Positions 54,853-62,364 of a DNA stretch of 64,000 nucleotides are shown here, in pieces. Made by a program: the position numbers and the translations under genes. The notes beneath the pieces were generated by a model, which saw nothing but the letters and a program-made list of their open reading frames with translations, was not told the DNA's origin and did no database searches. Location of the stretch: contig NZ_JAPPRR010000001.1 of NCBI RefSeq assembly GCF_026719705.1, positions 907,255-971,254 on the forward strand, read 5' to 3'. Every line of letters begins with the position of its first letter. The first letter of the stretch is position 1. This DNA comes from Pseudokordiimonas caeni (GTDB lineage Bacteria > Pseudomonadota > Alphaproteobacteria > Sphingomonadales > Kordiimonadaceae).

Positions 54853-56129
54853 GTCACAAGATGCAGGGCGGTTCCGGCAATCGCCCCCAGAACCACAATG
54901 CGCGGTGCGCTCCAGCCCTTGCGTTCCATCAGCCACAAGGCGATGGCAGCGAGAGCCAGGGCAGCAATGTCTACCTGTGCTTCGGGCATGAAGGTGTGCG
55001 GGCCAAGGGTGAGCGCAAGGCTGCCGATAACCCCGACAACCGCCGCGGTGACCGCCTTCAACGGCGCGGCGATGCTGGGCAGGTGGCGGGTTGCCTCCAC
55101 ATAGGGGGCGCCCGCGAAGATGAACAGGAAGGACGGCAGGAAGGTCATCCAGGTGACAATGAGTGCGGCCAGCCAGCCTGAAAGGGCTGCGGGGCCTTCG
55201 CCGCTTTGAAAGCCGCCGACAAAGGCGACGAAGGTGACGACCATGATCAGCGGGCCCGGTGTGGCTTCGCCGAGCGCGAGGCCGTCCATCATCTGTGGCC
55301 GGCTGATCCATCCATGGGCCGTGACGGCAGCCTGATCCACATAAGGCAGCACCGCATAGGCACCGCCGAAGGTCAGGAGGGCAGCTTTCGTAAAGAAAAG
55401 CCCCATTTCGGCAAGGGTGGAACCCGTGCCGACCGTAAACACCACCAGCGCCATCGGAAGCAGCCATAGCACGAGGCCCGCCGCGAGAACGGGCCATAGT
55501 GCCGACCGCGTGTGATTTGCCGGATCGGGTGCCGCTGTGGCGGTAGTGATCTTGCCGGCCTTACGCTGGTGGGCGATCCAGCCGGCCAGTGCCGCACCGC
55601 CGACGACCAGCGGAAAGGGCAGGTGGAGGACGGCAAGCGAAAGGAAGGCAGCAACTGCGATGCAGGCAAGGAAAGGCGTGGCGAGCGTCTTGCGCCCCAT
55701 CTTGAGGGCCGCGTGCACGATGATGGCGACGACAGCCGGTTTCAGGCCGTAAAGGAGTGCCGCAACCGCCGGAAGGCTGCCGAATTCCATATAGACCCAA
55801 GCGAGCCCGGCGAGGAGGAAGAAGGACGGCAGGATGAACAGGAGCCCGGCCGCCAGCCCGCCCTTAACCCCGTGCATCAGCCAACCGAGATAGGTGGCAA
55901 GCTGTTGTGCCTCTGGCCCCGGCAGCAGCATGCAATAATTCAGTGCGTGCAGGAAATGCGCTTCATCGACCCAGCGCCGCCGGGTCACTATCTCGTCATG
56001 CATGATGGCGATTTGCCCGGCGGGCCCGCCGAAGCTGATGAAGCCAAGCTTGGCCCAGAAGCGCAGGGCCTGACCGAAAGGAACGGCGGTATTTGCCGCT
56101 AGCGCCGAAATTTCCTTGTCTGCTTCCAT
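54849..56129 (-). CDS. chrA: Chromate transporter ChrA family
   Basis: This 426-residue two-domain CHR protein has about 10-12 transmembrane segments. Each half has the CHR signature: GFISFGGPAGQIAIMHDE in the first and LLTFGGAYAVLPYV in the second, with PGPEAQQLATYLG and ATPGPLIMVVTFV following. Family members export chromate in exchange for a proton or anion. ATG 56129 is preferred; starting at 56207 would overlap the divergent gene. No chrB regulator is adjacent. Confidence 0.9.
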   Translation of the reverse strand: MEADKEISALAANTAVPFGQALRFWAKLGFISFGGPAGQIAIMHDEIVTRRRWVDEAHFLHALNYCMLLPGPEAQQLATYLGWLMHGVKGGLAAGLLFILPSFFLLAGLAWVYMEFGSLPAVAALLYGLKPAVVAIIVHAALKMGRKTLATPFLACIAVAAFLSLAVLHLPFPLVVGGAALAGWIAHQRKAGKITTATAAPDPANHTRSALWPVLAAGLVLWLLPMALVVFTVGTGSTLAEMGLFFTKAALLTFGGAYAVLPYVDQAAVTAHGWISRPQMMDGLALGEATPGPLIMVVTFVAFVGGFQSGEGPAALSGWLAALIVTWMTFLPSFLFIFAGAPYVEATRHLPSIAAPLKAVTAAVVGVIGSLALTLGPHTFMPEAQVDIAALALAAIALWLMERKGWSAPRIVVLGAIAGTALHLVT

Positions 56130-56205
56130 AATGCCCGCGCACTTGTCCTTGACCCCACCTTTGTCGCAGGCACAATAGCCACTTGGCAAGAGGAGGGGGA
56201 ACTCC

Positions 56206-57282
56206 ATGAAGCTGCATCATTTTCTCGTCGCCTTCGCGGCGCTTATTCTGGCGTTCATCGTTTGGCCGTCGCCCATCGCGCCGGAAGCTTACGATCCGCC
56301 GGCCGATCCCGGCTTTACCGGCCCCTATGCGCTGAATGACGCGCTTCAGTTTGCCGAAGTGCTGCCGCTGAAGGACGGCGCTGGCCCCGAGGATGTGGCG
56401 GTGGACGGCGAGGGCCGGATCTATGGCGGCCTGCAGGATGGCCGGATCGTTCGCCTGTCGGCGGATGGTAAGGCACAGGAAACCTTTGCGACTATCGAAG
56501 GTGGCCGTCCGCTCGGCCTCGCGTTCGATGCAGCGGGCAACCTGATCGTCGCCGATGCCTACAAGGGGCTGGTGAGCGTCGCGCCCGATGGCTCATGGTC
56601 GGTGCTGACAGATAGCGTGGACGGCAAGCGCTACGGCTTCACCGATGACCTGGATATCGCCTCGGACGGCAAAATCTATTTCTCGGACGCCAGCGACCTG
56701 CATGGGCAGCGCCATTACCGGCTCGATCTTCTGGAAGCCATGCCGCGTGGCCGGCTGATTGTTTATGATCCGGCAGCAGGCGAAGCGAAGCTCTTGCTCG
56801 ACGGGCTTTATTTCGCGAACGGCATCGCGCTTTCACAGAATGAAGACTTCGTGCTTGTCAATGAAACCGGTCGCTATCGTATCACCCGTTACTGGCTGAA
56901 GGGCGACAAGGCGGGCACGTCCGATATCTTCATCGATAACCTGCCGGGCTTCCCGGATGGCGTTTCGGCCAACCGCAAGGGTACTTTCTGGCTGGCGCTG
57001 GCCTCGCCCCGCAACCCGATGCTGGACAAGGTGCACCCCAAGCCCTGGGCCAAGGCGCTGCTCGCCAAGCTGCCGGCATCCTTGCAGCCGTCGGCGATCC
57101 GTCACGGCATGGTCGTCGGGCTCAATGAGGACGGCAAGGTGATTGCCATGCTGCATGACCCCGAAGGCAAGCATCTTTACATGATCACGTCGGTCGAAGA
57201 GGCTGGCGGCTATCTGTATCTCGGCAGTCTTGAAGCGCCGCAGATCGGGCGGATCGCGCCGCCACGGCCCTTCAATATGTGA
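56206..57282 (+). CDS. SMP-30 / strictosidine-synthase-like beta-propeller hydrolase
   Basis: This 358-residue six-bladed beta-propeller has an N-terminal membrane anchor or signal (FLVAFAALILAFIVWPSPI). NGIALSQNEDFVLVNETGRYRI and NLPGFPDGVS are the hallmark of strictosidine synthase/APMAP-like proteins, which act as calcium-dependent esterases or lactonases. A very strong RBS (GAGGAGGGGG) precedes the ATG. The substrate is unknown; it diverges from chrA with 76 bases between. Confidence 0.85.
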   Translation: MKLHHFLVAFAALILAFIVWPSPIAPEAYDPPADPGFTGPYALNDALQFAEVLPLKDGAGPEDVAVDGEGRIYGGLQDGRIVRLSADGKAQETFATIEGGRPLGLAFDAAGNLIVADAYKGLVSVAPDGSWSVLTDSVDGKRYGFTDDLDIASDGKIYFSDASDLHGQRHYRLDLLEAMPRGRLIVYDPAAGEAKLLLDGLYFANGIALSQNEDFVLVNETGRYRITRYWLKGDKAGTSDIFIDNLPGFPDGVSANRKGTFWLALASPRNPMLDKVHPKPWAKALLAKLPASLQPSAIRHGMVVGLNEDGKVIAMLHDPEGKHLYMITSVEEAGGYLYLGSLEAPQIGRIAPPRPFNM

Positions 57283-57286
57283 TCCG

Positions 57287-58108
57287 CTAACCCGTCACAG
57301 GTGGCAGGGGGGCGGTCCCGAAGCTCTGGATCAGGGATCCGGCGACGAGCCCCCAGCCATCGACAAGCACGAAAAAGATCAGCTTGAAGGGCAGGGCGAT
57401 CATTACCGGTGGCAGCATCATCATGCCCATCGACATCAGGATCGACGCGACCACCATATCAAGCACGATGAAGGGCACGAACAGCAGGAAGCCAATTTCG
57501 AACGCGCGCCGAAGCTCGCTGATCATGAAGGCAGGGAGCAGCGTGGTCAGCGGTACATCTTCAGCCCGTTCAGCCGGCTCCGCGTTCGCGAGGCTCTGGA
57601 ACAGGCCAAGGTCTTCTTCCCGCACCTGCGCCAGCATGAAGGCCCGAAGGGGCACGATGGCACGGTTGAAGGCTTCGCGCTCGTCGATTTCCTCATTCAT
57701 CAGGGGCTGGATGCCGGTGTCGTACATGGCGTTGAAAGTGGGTGCCATCACATAGCCGGTCATGAAAAGTGCCAGCGAAATCAATACGATATTCGGCGGG
57801 GTACTTTGTGTGCCAAGGGCGCTGCGGAGAAGCGACAGCACCACGATCATGCGGGTAAAACTCGTCGTCATCACCAGAATGCTGGGGGCGAGGCTGAGGA
57901 TCGTGATCAGCAGGATCATCTGCACGACACGGCCGGAAAGCGAGCCTTCCTGACCGAGATCGATGCTCAGCGACTGGGCGGCGGCTTCGGGCGCGATCAG
58001 GAAGATGCTTGAAAGGGCGGCGACACAAAGCCCGGCAATAGCCAGCGGCTTCAGCCACGATTTGAAGCCTTCGATCAGCAGTTCTCGGCGGGTCGGGGTG
58101 TCGGTCAC
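57287..58108 (-). CDS. fliP: Flagellar export gate protein FliP
   Basis: This 273-residue protein of the flagellar type III export gate starts with an extra N-terminal segment and signal-like helix, then the conserved FliP core: [38 protein letters not shown], and [46 protein letters not shown] (continuous in the protein). FliP, FliQ and FliR form the gate for axial protein export. It overlaps fliO by 4 bases. Confidence 0.96.
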   Translation of the reverse strand: MTDTPTRRELLIEGFKSWLKPLAIAGLCVAALSSIFLIAPEAAAQSLSIDLGQEGSLSGRVVQMILLITILSLAPSILVMTTSFTRMIVVLSLLRSALGTQSTPPNIVLISLALFMTGYVMAPTFNAMYDTGIQPLMNEEIDEREAFNRAIVPLRAFMLAQVREEDLGLFQSLANAEPAERAEDVPLTTLLPAFMISELRRAFEIGFLLFVPFIVLDMVVASILMSMGMMMLPPVMIALPFKLIFFVLVDGWGLVAGSLIQSFGTAPLPPVTG

Positions 58109-58389
58109 GCTTTGGCCTCGTCCTTGGTCGCGCCTTCGCGGCGGTCGATCAGGCGAAGGCCTTCCGCCCCCGCGCCGACAAGATAGTCCGCGCCGTTCCA
58201 GCGCACAAGCACCAGCCGGTTGCGGGCGTCAAGCGGGCGGACCTCGAGGATTTCAATCTCCTTCGTCCGGCGCGGAACTACCGGCTGGCCGGGCACAAGG
58301 CCGAAGCGGCGCGCCCCCCACGCGATGAGCGCGATAAGGGCAAGGACGAAAAGAAGGGCAACAAACGCGCCGAGCATCTCACCGATCAT
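58105..58389 (-). CDS. fliO: FliO-like flagellar export protein
   Basis: This 94-residue protein has a single N-terminal transmembrane helix ([20 protein letters not shown]) followed by a small cytoplasmic beta-rich domain ([21 protein letters not shown]). This matches FliO, which helps FliP assemble. It overlaps both neighbours by 4 bases in the order FlhB-like, fliO, fliP, so the three are translationally coupled. Confidence 0.82.
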   Translation of the reverse strand: MIGEMLGAFVALLFVLALIALIAWGARRFGLVPGQPVVPRRTKEIEILEVRPLDARNRLVLVRWNGADYLVGAGAEGLRLIDRREGATKDEAKA

Positions 58390-58748
58390 GATTGGCCTTT
58401 GTCTTGCGCGGGCATGGTTGTGCCGGCGGGCGGGTTATCTTCGGGCTCGCCGGCAAGGCGGCGGTTTTCCTGATAGACCCGGTCGAGAATGAGGGAAACG
58501 GCATGCAGGGCTTCAAGCGGCACGGGGCTTTCGACCTCGAACTGTTCAAGAATATCGGTCAGCTCGCTATCCTGACGCACCTTCACGCCTTCGGCGAAGG
58601 CGATATCGAGGATGCGTTCGGCATTGAAGCCCTTGCCCTTGGCGACAATCTTCGGGGTACCGCCGGACGCGCGTTCACCGTCGATCGCCACCGCTTTCGT
58701 CGAGGGCGTTTTCAACTGGTCCGCTTCTTGCAAAGTCTTATCCTGCAT
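58386..58748 (-). CDS. FlhB C-terminal-domain paralogue (FlhX/FhlB-like)
   Basis: This 120-residue protein aligns with the cytoplasmic domain of FlhB directly after its cleavage site: TKAVAIDGERASGGTPKIVAKG here against HYAVALEYKHGQMDVPKLVAKG in the flhB of this window. The NPTH autocleavage motif and all membrane helices are missing. Such stand-alone FlhB_C proteins occur in other bacteria and can partly replace or modulate FlhB. ATG 58748 is preferred; longer in-frame sequence runs into the divergent flgB. It is the first gene of the fliO-fliP operon. Confidence 0.85.
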   Translation of the reverse strand: MQDKTLQEADQLKTPSTKAVAIDGERASGGTPKIVAKGKGFNAERILDIAFAEGVKVRQDSELTDILEQFEVESPVPLEALHAVSLILDRVYQENRRLAGEPEDNPPAGTTMPAQDKGQS

Positions 58749-58870
58749 AAGCCTATTGAGCGGCGAAACGGCAAAAATTGCAAGAACAAGCTCAAAGGCG
58801 GTTTTGGTGAGAAGAGGCAGAAGCCGGATATGAGGCGGAAACGCCAGCCGGTAGAAAGCAGAGACAAGAC

Positions 58871-59299
58871 ATGGACTTGAACCAGATTCCAATCATGGGC
58901 GCGCTCAAGGAGCGGATGCGCTGGCTCAACGAGAACCAGAGCGTGATCGCCGAGAATGTGGCCAATGCCGATACGCCGGGCTACCGCGCCCGCAAGCTCG
59001 AGCAGCAGGACTTCTCGTCCCTGGTGGAAAAATTTGCCGGGGACAAGGAAGTATCTGCCCCGCGCGGTACCGCCATGCTGCGCACCGATCCCCGCCATAT
59101 GAGCCCGACCGGTGCCGTGGAAGGCGAGTTCAAGACCGTGAAAGACAAGAATATGGAAGAAGACCCCGATGGCAGCGCGGTCGTCCTCGAGGAAGAGATG
59201 GCCCGTATGGCCGACAACCAGATGCAATACGGCCTCGCGGTCAATCTCTACCGCAAGAATATCGGGCTGATGAAAAAAGCCCTCGGCAAAGCGCAATAA
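58871..59299 (+). CDS. flgB: Flagellar basal-body rod protein FlgB
   Basis: This 142-residue rod protein has the conserved N-terminal segment ENVANADTPGYRARKLEQQDF and a C-terminal coiled region. FlgB is a proximal rod subunit exported by the flagellar type III system. It starts 123 bases from the divergent FlhB-like gene. I could not find a convincing sigma-54 or sigma-28 promoter in that gap. Confidence 0.95.
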   Translation: MDLNQIPIMGALKERMRWLNENQSVIAENVANADTPGYRARKLEQQDFSSLVEKFAGDKEVSAPRGTAMLRTDPRHMSPTGAVEGEFKTVKDKNMEEDPDGSAVVLEEEMARMADNQMQYGLAVNLYRKNIGLMKKALGKAQ

Positions 59300-59321
59300 C
59301 GGATAGGCAAGGAGACAGACG

Positions 59322-59729
59322 ATGGACCTCAACACCGCCATGAAAGTTTCCGCATCCGGGCTGCACGCCCAGTCCGTGCGGATGCGTGTGATTGCCGAAA
59401 ACCTCGCCAACCAGGATTCGGTGGCTGACGTTGCAGGTGGCGCACCGTACCGCCGCAAGCTCGTTACTTTCGCGAACGAGATGGACCGGGCTATGGGCGT
59501 AAACCTTGTGAGCCCCGGCCGCGTGCAGTATGATCAGTCGGAATTCGGTTTGCAGTACGATCCGGGCCATCCGGCTGCCAACGATGCCGGTTATATCCAG
59601 ACGACCAACGTCAACGGCCTTGTCGAGGCTATGGATATGTCCCAGGCCCAGCGGTCGTACCAGTCGAACCTCAACGCGCTCGAGACCAGCCGTCGCATGG
59701 CCTCGCTGACGCTGGATCTGCTGCGCTAG
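59322..59729 (+). CDS. flgC: Flagellar basal-body rod protein FlgC
   Basis: This 135-residue rod protein carries the N-terminal motif AENLANQDSVADVAGG and ends in the FlgC/FlgG-like helical C-terminus (NLNALETSRRMASLTLDLLR). It follows flgB by 22 bases, with GGAGA as RBS. Confidence 0.95.
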   Translation: MDLNTAMKVSASGLHAQSVRMRVIAENLANQDSVADVAGGAPYRRKLVTFANEMDRAMGVNLVSPGRVQYDQSEFGLQYDPGHPAANDAGYIQTTNVNGLVEAMDMSQAQRSYQSNLNALETSRRMASLTLDLLR

Positions 59730-59741
59730 GAGTCCTGAGCC

Positions 59742-60074
59742 ATGGATATCAAGCAACTTGACGCAATGAATGCCTATGCCCAGGCAGCCCGTACCGGCAC
59801 GTCCGGGCTCACGGGCCGCGACGGGGATGACGGCCTTTCGGCCATCGGCGCGCAGGGTTCGGCCTTCGGTTCGATGGTCGATGGCGTGATCGGCGACGTT
59901 GCCAAGACGTCCGGCTCCATGGAAACCGTTGGTGTCCAGTCGCTGGTCAACCAGGCTGATCTCGTGGATGTGGTCACCGCCGTTTCGAACGCTGAAATGG
60001 TGGTCGACACGGTCGTCACGGTGCGCGATAAAGTGTTGAACGCTTACAACGAAATCCTGAAGATGCCGATCTGA
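59742..60074 (+). CDS. fliE: Flagellar hook-basal body complex protein FliE
   Basis: This 110-residue protein has the conserved C-terminal half of FliE (LVNQADLVDVVTAVSNAEMVVDTVVTVRDKVLNAYNEILKMPI in the protein). FliE connects the MS ring and export gate to the rod. It lies 12 bases after flgC. Confidence 0.94.
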   Translation: MDIKQLDAMNAYAQAARTGTSGLTGRDGDDGLSAIGAQGSAFGSMVDGVIGDVAKTSGSMETVGVQSLVNQADLVDVVTAVSNAEMVVDTVVTVRDKVLNAYNEILKMPI

Positions 60075-60152
60075 TCCCGCGTTGCCGGCCGGCAGCTTCG
60101 GGTGGCATCATCCGGGCTACGGCTGATGTGCAGCAAGAAGGGGGATCAAACG

Positions 60153-60419
60153 ATGACAGGACCGGACGTATTGGATGTGGCGCGCGACGCCATGACCACG
60201 CTTCTTATCCTCATCGCGCCTGTTCTCAGCATCGGCCTTTTCATCGGCCTGACGATCGCCTTTTTCCAGGCCGTTACCCAGATCAACGAAATGACGCTGA
60301 CCTTTGTCCCGAAGATCATTGCGGTCTTCACGGGGCTGTTGTTCCTGATGCCGATGATGGGCCGTCAATTGAGTGGCCTGATGGAGCGCATCGCCGACCG
60401 CATCATCGCGGGCGGGTAG
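60153..60419 (+). CDS. fliQ: Flagellar export gate protein FliQ
   Basis: This 88-residue protein has two transmembrane helices (LLILIAPVLSIGLFIGL and IIAVFTGLLFLMPMMG) around the FliQ motif AFFQAVTQINEMTLTFVPK. ATG 60153 is preceded by GGGGGA and gives the normal length. An upstream in-frame start at 60102 does not. Confidence 0.95.
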   Translation: MTGPDVLDVARDAMTTLLILIAPVLSIGLFIGLTIAFFQAVTQINEMTLTFVPKIIAVFTGLLFLMPMMGRQLSGLMERIADRIIAGG

Positions 60420-60425
60420 CGGCAC

Positions 60426-61184
60426 ATGCTTGATGATGTCCTGCCGGGCGAGATTTTCGGCGTCCTGCTGGTGCTCACGCGGGTTACGGCCCTTGTGATG
60501 CTGATGCCGGCGCTCGGTGATGCCTCGATCCCTGCGCAGATCAGGGTTTCCTTTGCCTTCCTCCTGTCTATCGTCGTCTATCCCGTTGTAGCGCCGCTGT
60601 TGCCGGCCATGCCGATGTCCTTCGTCGGCCTTGTGATGCTGATGCTGCACGAAAGCTTCCTTGGCATCCTGATTGCCCTCATCGTGCGCATCATGATGTC
60701 GGCGACCCATGTTGCGGGTACGATCATCGCCTACCAGTCCGGTCTTGCGGCGGCGCAGTCGTTTGATCCGACGCAGGGCACCCAGTCGGCCATCATCGGC
60801 ACGTTCATGACGCTGATCAGCGTGACGCTCGTGATGGTGACGAATACTCATCATCTGATGATCATGGGCATGGTGAACAGCTACACGCGCTTCCCGGCGA
60901 ACGATGTGGTGGCCGTGGCCGATTTCGCGCGGGTGATCATCCATTATGTGGGCTACTCGTTCCAGATCGGGATGCAGCTCGCCGCCCCTTTCATCGTTTA
61001 CGGGCTTATCTATAACGTCGGGCTTGGCCTGATCGCGCGGATGATGCCGCAGTTTCAGGTCTTCTTCATCGGGATGCCGCTCAACATCTTCCTTGGCTTC
61101 GCGCTCTTCACCATGGTGCTGGCCTCCATGATGCGCTATTTCATGGATCATCTTCAGACCGTTCTGATGCAATTCCTGGGGTAG
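60426..61184 (+). CDS. fliR: Flagellar export gate protein FliR
   Basis: This 252-residue integral membrane protein has several hydrophobic helices and the FliR features MLMPALGDASIPAQIRVSF and SFDPTQGTQS. It forms the export gate with FliP and FliQ. The start lies 6 bases after fliQ and the stop 3 bases before flhB. Confidence 0.95.
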   Translation: MLDDVLPGEIFGVLLVLTRVTALVMLMPALGDASIPAQIRVSFAFLLSIVVYPVVAPLLPAMPMSFVGLVMLMLHESFLGILIALIVRIMMSATHVAGTIIAYQSGLAAAQSFDPTQGTQSAIIGTFMTLISVTLVMVTNTHHLMIMGMVNSYTRFPANDVVAVADFARVIIHYVGYSFQIGMQLAAPFIVYGLIYNVGLGLIARMMPQFQVFFIGMPLNIFLGFALFTMVLASMMRYFMDHLQTVLMQFLG

Positions 61185-61187
61185 GGC

Positions 61188-62279
61188 ATGGCCGAGCAAG
61201 ACGACAGCCAGAAGACCGAAGAGCCGACCTCCAAGAAGCTGCAGGATGCGATCGACAAGGGTGACATCGCGACCAGCCAGGAATTCAAGACCTGGTTCCT
61301 GCTTCTGGGCGCCACCTTCATCATCGTCAGCCTGTCTGACTTTCTGGTTTCCCGCATCATTGCGCCGATCACGTCATTTCTTGGCCGGACACATGAGATA
61401 GCCACCGACCAGAGCGGTATCGCCGACCCGACCTTCGAGCTGGTGTGGGAAGTGTTCCTGATTGCGCTCATTCCCATGTTCATCCTGATGATCATGGGGC
61501 TTATCGGTTCGCGCATCCAGCAGCCGCCGGTCTTCACACTGGAGAAGATCAAGCCGACGCTCGACAAGGTGTCGCCGCTCAAGGGCATCAAGAAGATCTT
61601 CTCGATGCGGACGGTGGTCGAGTTCCTGAAGATTCTTGCCAAGCTGATTGTGGTTTCCGTCGTCGTTTTCCTGATCGTATGGCCGGAGCGCGACCGGCTG
61701 GACAGCCTCGTGATGGTCGATCTTTTCGATGTCCTCAAAATCATCCAGGACATGGCAGGGCAGCTTTTCATCGGTGTGCTGATCATCCTCACCTTCATCG
61801 CGGCGGCGGACCTGGCCTACCAGCGTCACCAGCACCATAAGCAGCTGAAGATGACGAAGCAGGAAGTGAAGGACGAGCACAAGCAAACCGAAGGCGACCC
61901 GATGGTGAAGGCGCGGCTGCGTGGCATCCGCATGGAACGCGCCCGCCAGCGCATGATGTCGAACGTGCCGAACGCCGATGTGGTGATCACCAACCCGACC
62001 CACTATGCTGTTGCCCTTGAATACAAGCATGGCCAGATGGATGTGCCGAAACTGGTCGCCAAGGGGGTCGATAATGTCGCCCTCAAGATAAGGGAAATCG
62101 CTGAGGAAAACGGTGTGCCGATCGTCGAGAACCCGCCGCTTGCCCGTGCCATTCATGCGACGGTGGAGATCGACGAGGAAATCGCGCCAGACCATTACAA
62201 GGCCGTTGCCGAGGTGATCGGCTATGTGATGAAGCTCCGCCGCGCAACCGGCGGCATCGGCAAGCGCAGTGGCCGCTGA
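61188..62279 (+). CDS. flhB: Flagellar export switch protein FlhB
   Basis: This 363-residue protein has an N-terminal hydrophilic tail (DSQKTEEPTSKKLQDA), four transmembrane helices, a linker and a cytoplasmic domain with the autocleavage site NPTH (Asn269-Pro270). Cleavage there switches export from rod/hook to filament substrates. Its cytoplasmic domain is duplicated in the divergent gene at 58386-58748. Confidence 0.97.
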   Translation: MAEQDDSQKTEEPTSKKLQDAIDKGDIATSQEFKTWFLLLGATFIIVSLSDFLVSRIIAPITSFLGRTHEIATDQSGIADPTFELVWEVFLIALIPMFILMIMGLIGSRIQQPPVFTLEKIKPTLDKVSPLKGIKKIFSMRTVVEFLKILAKLIVVSVVVFLIVWPERDRLDSLVMVDLFDVLKIIQDMAGQLFIGVLIILTFIAAADLAYQRHQHHKQLKMTKQEVKDEHKQTEGDPMVKARLRGIRMERARQRMMSNVPNADVVITNPTHYAVALEYKHGQMDVPKLVAKGVDNVALKIREIAEENGVPIVENPPLARAIHATVEIDEEIAPDHYKAVAEVIGYVMKLRRATGGIGKRSGR

Positions 62280-62364
62280 AACCGCAACAATCTTCCCGGA
62301 CTTGCGCTTTCCCGTGGCCTGCCGCTAATCTGGCGCCAAAGCACGCGGGGGAGGAACGCTCATC

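Noticed and set aside
58749-58870. Possible sigma-54 or CtrA site in the flagellar divergent gap
   Set aside because: I looked for TGGCAC-N5-TTGC and TTAA-N7-TTAA on both strands and found no acceptable match.
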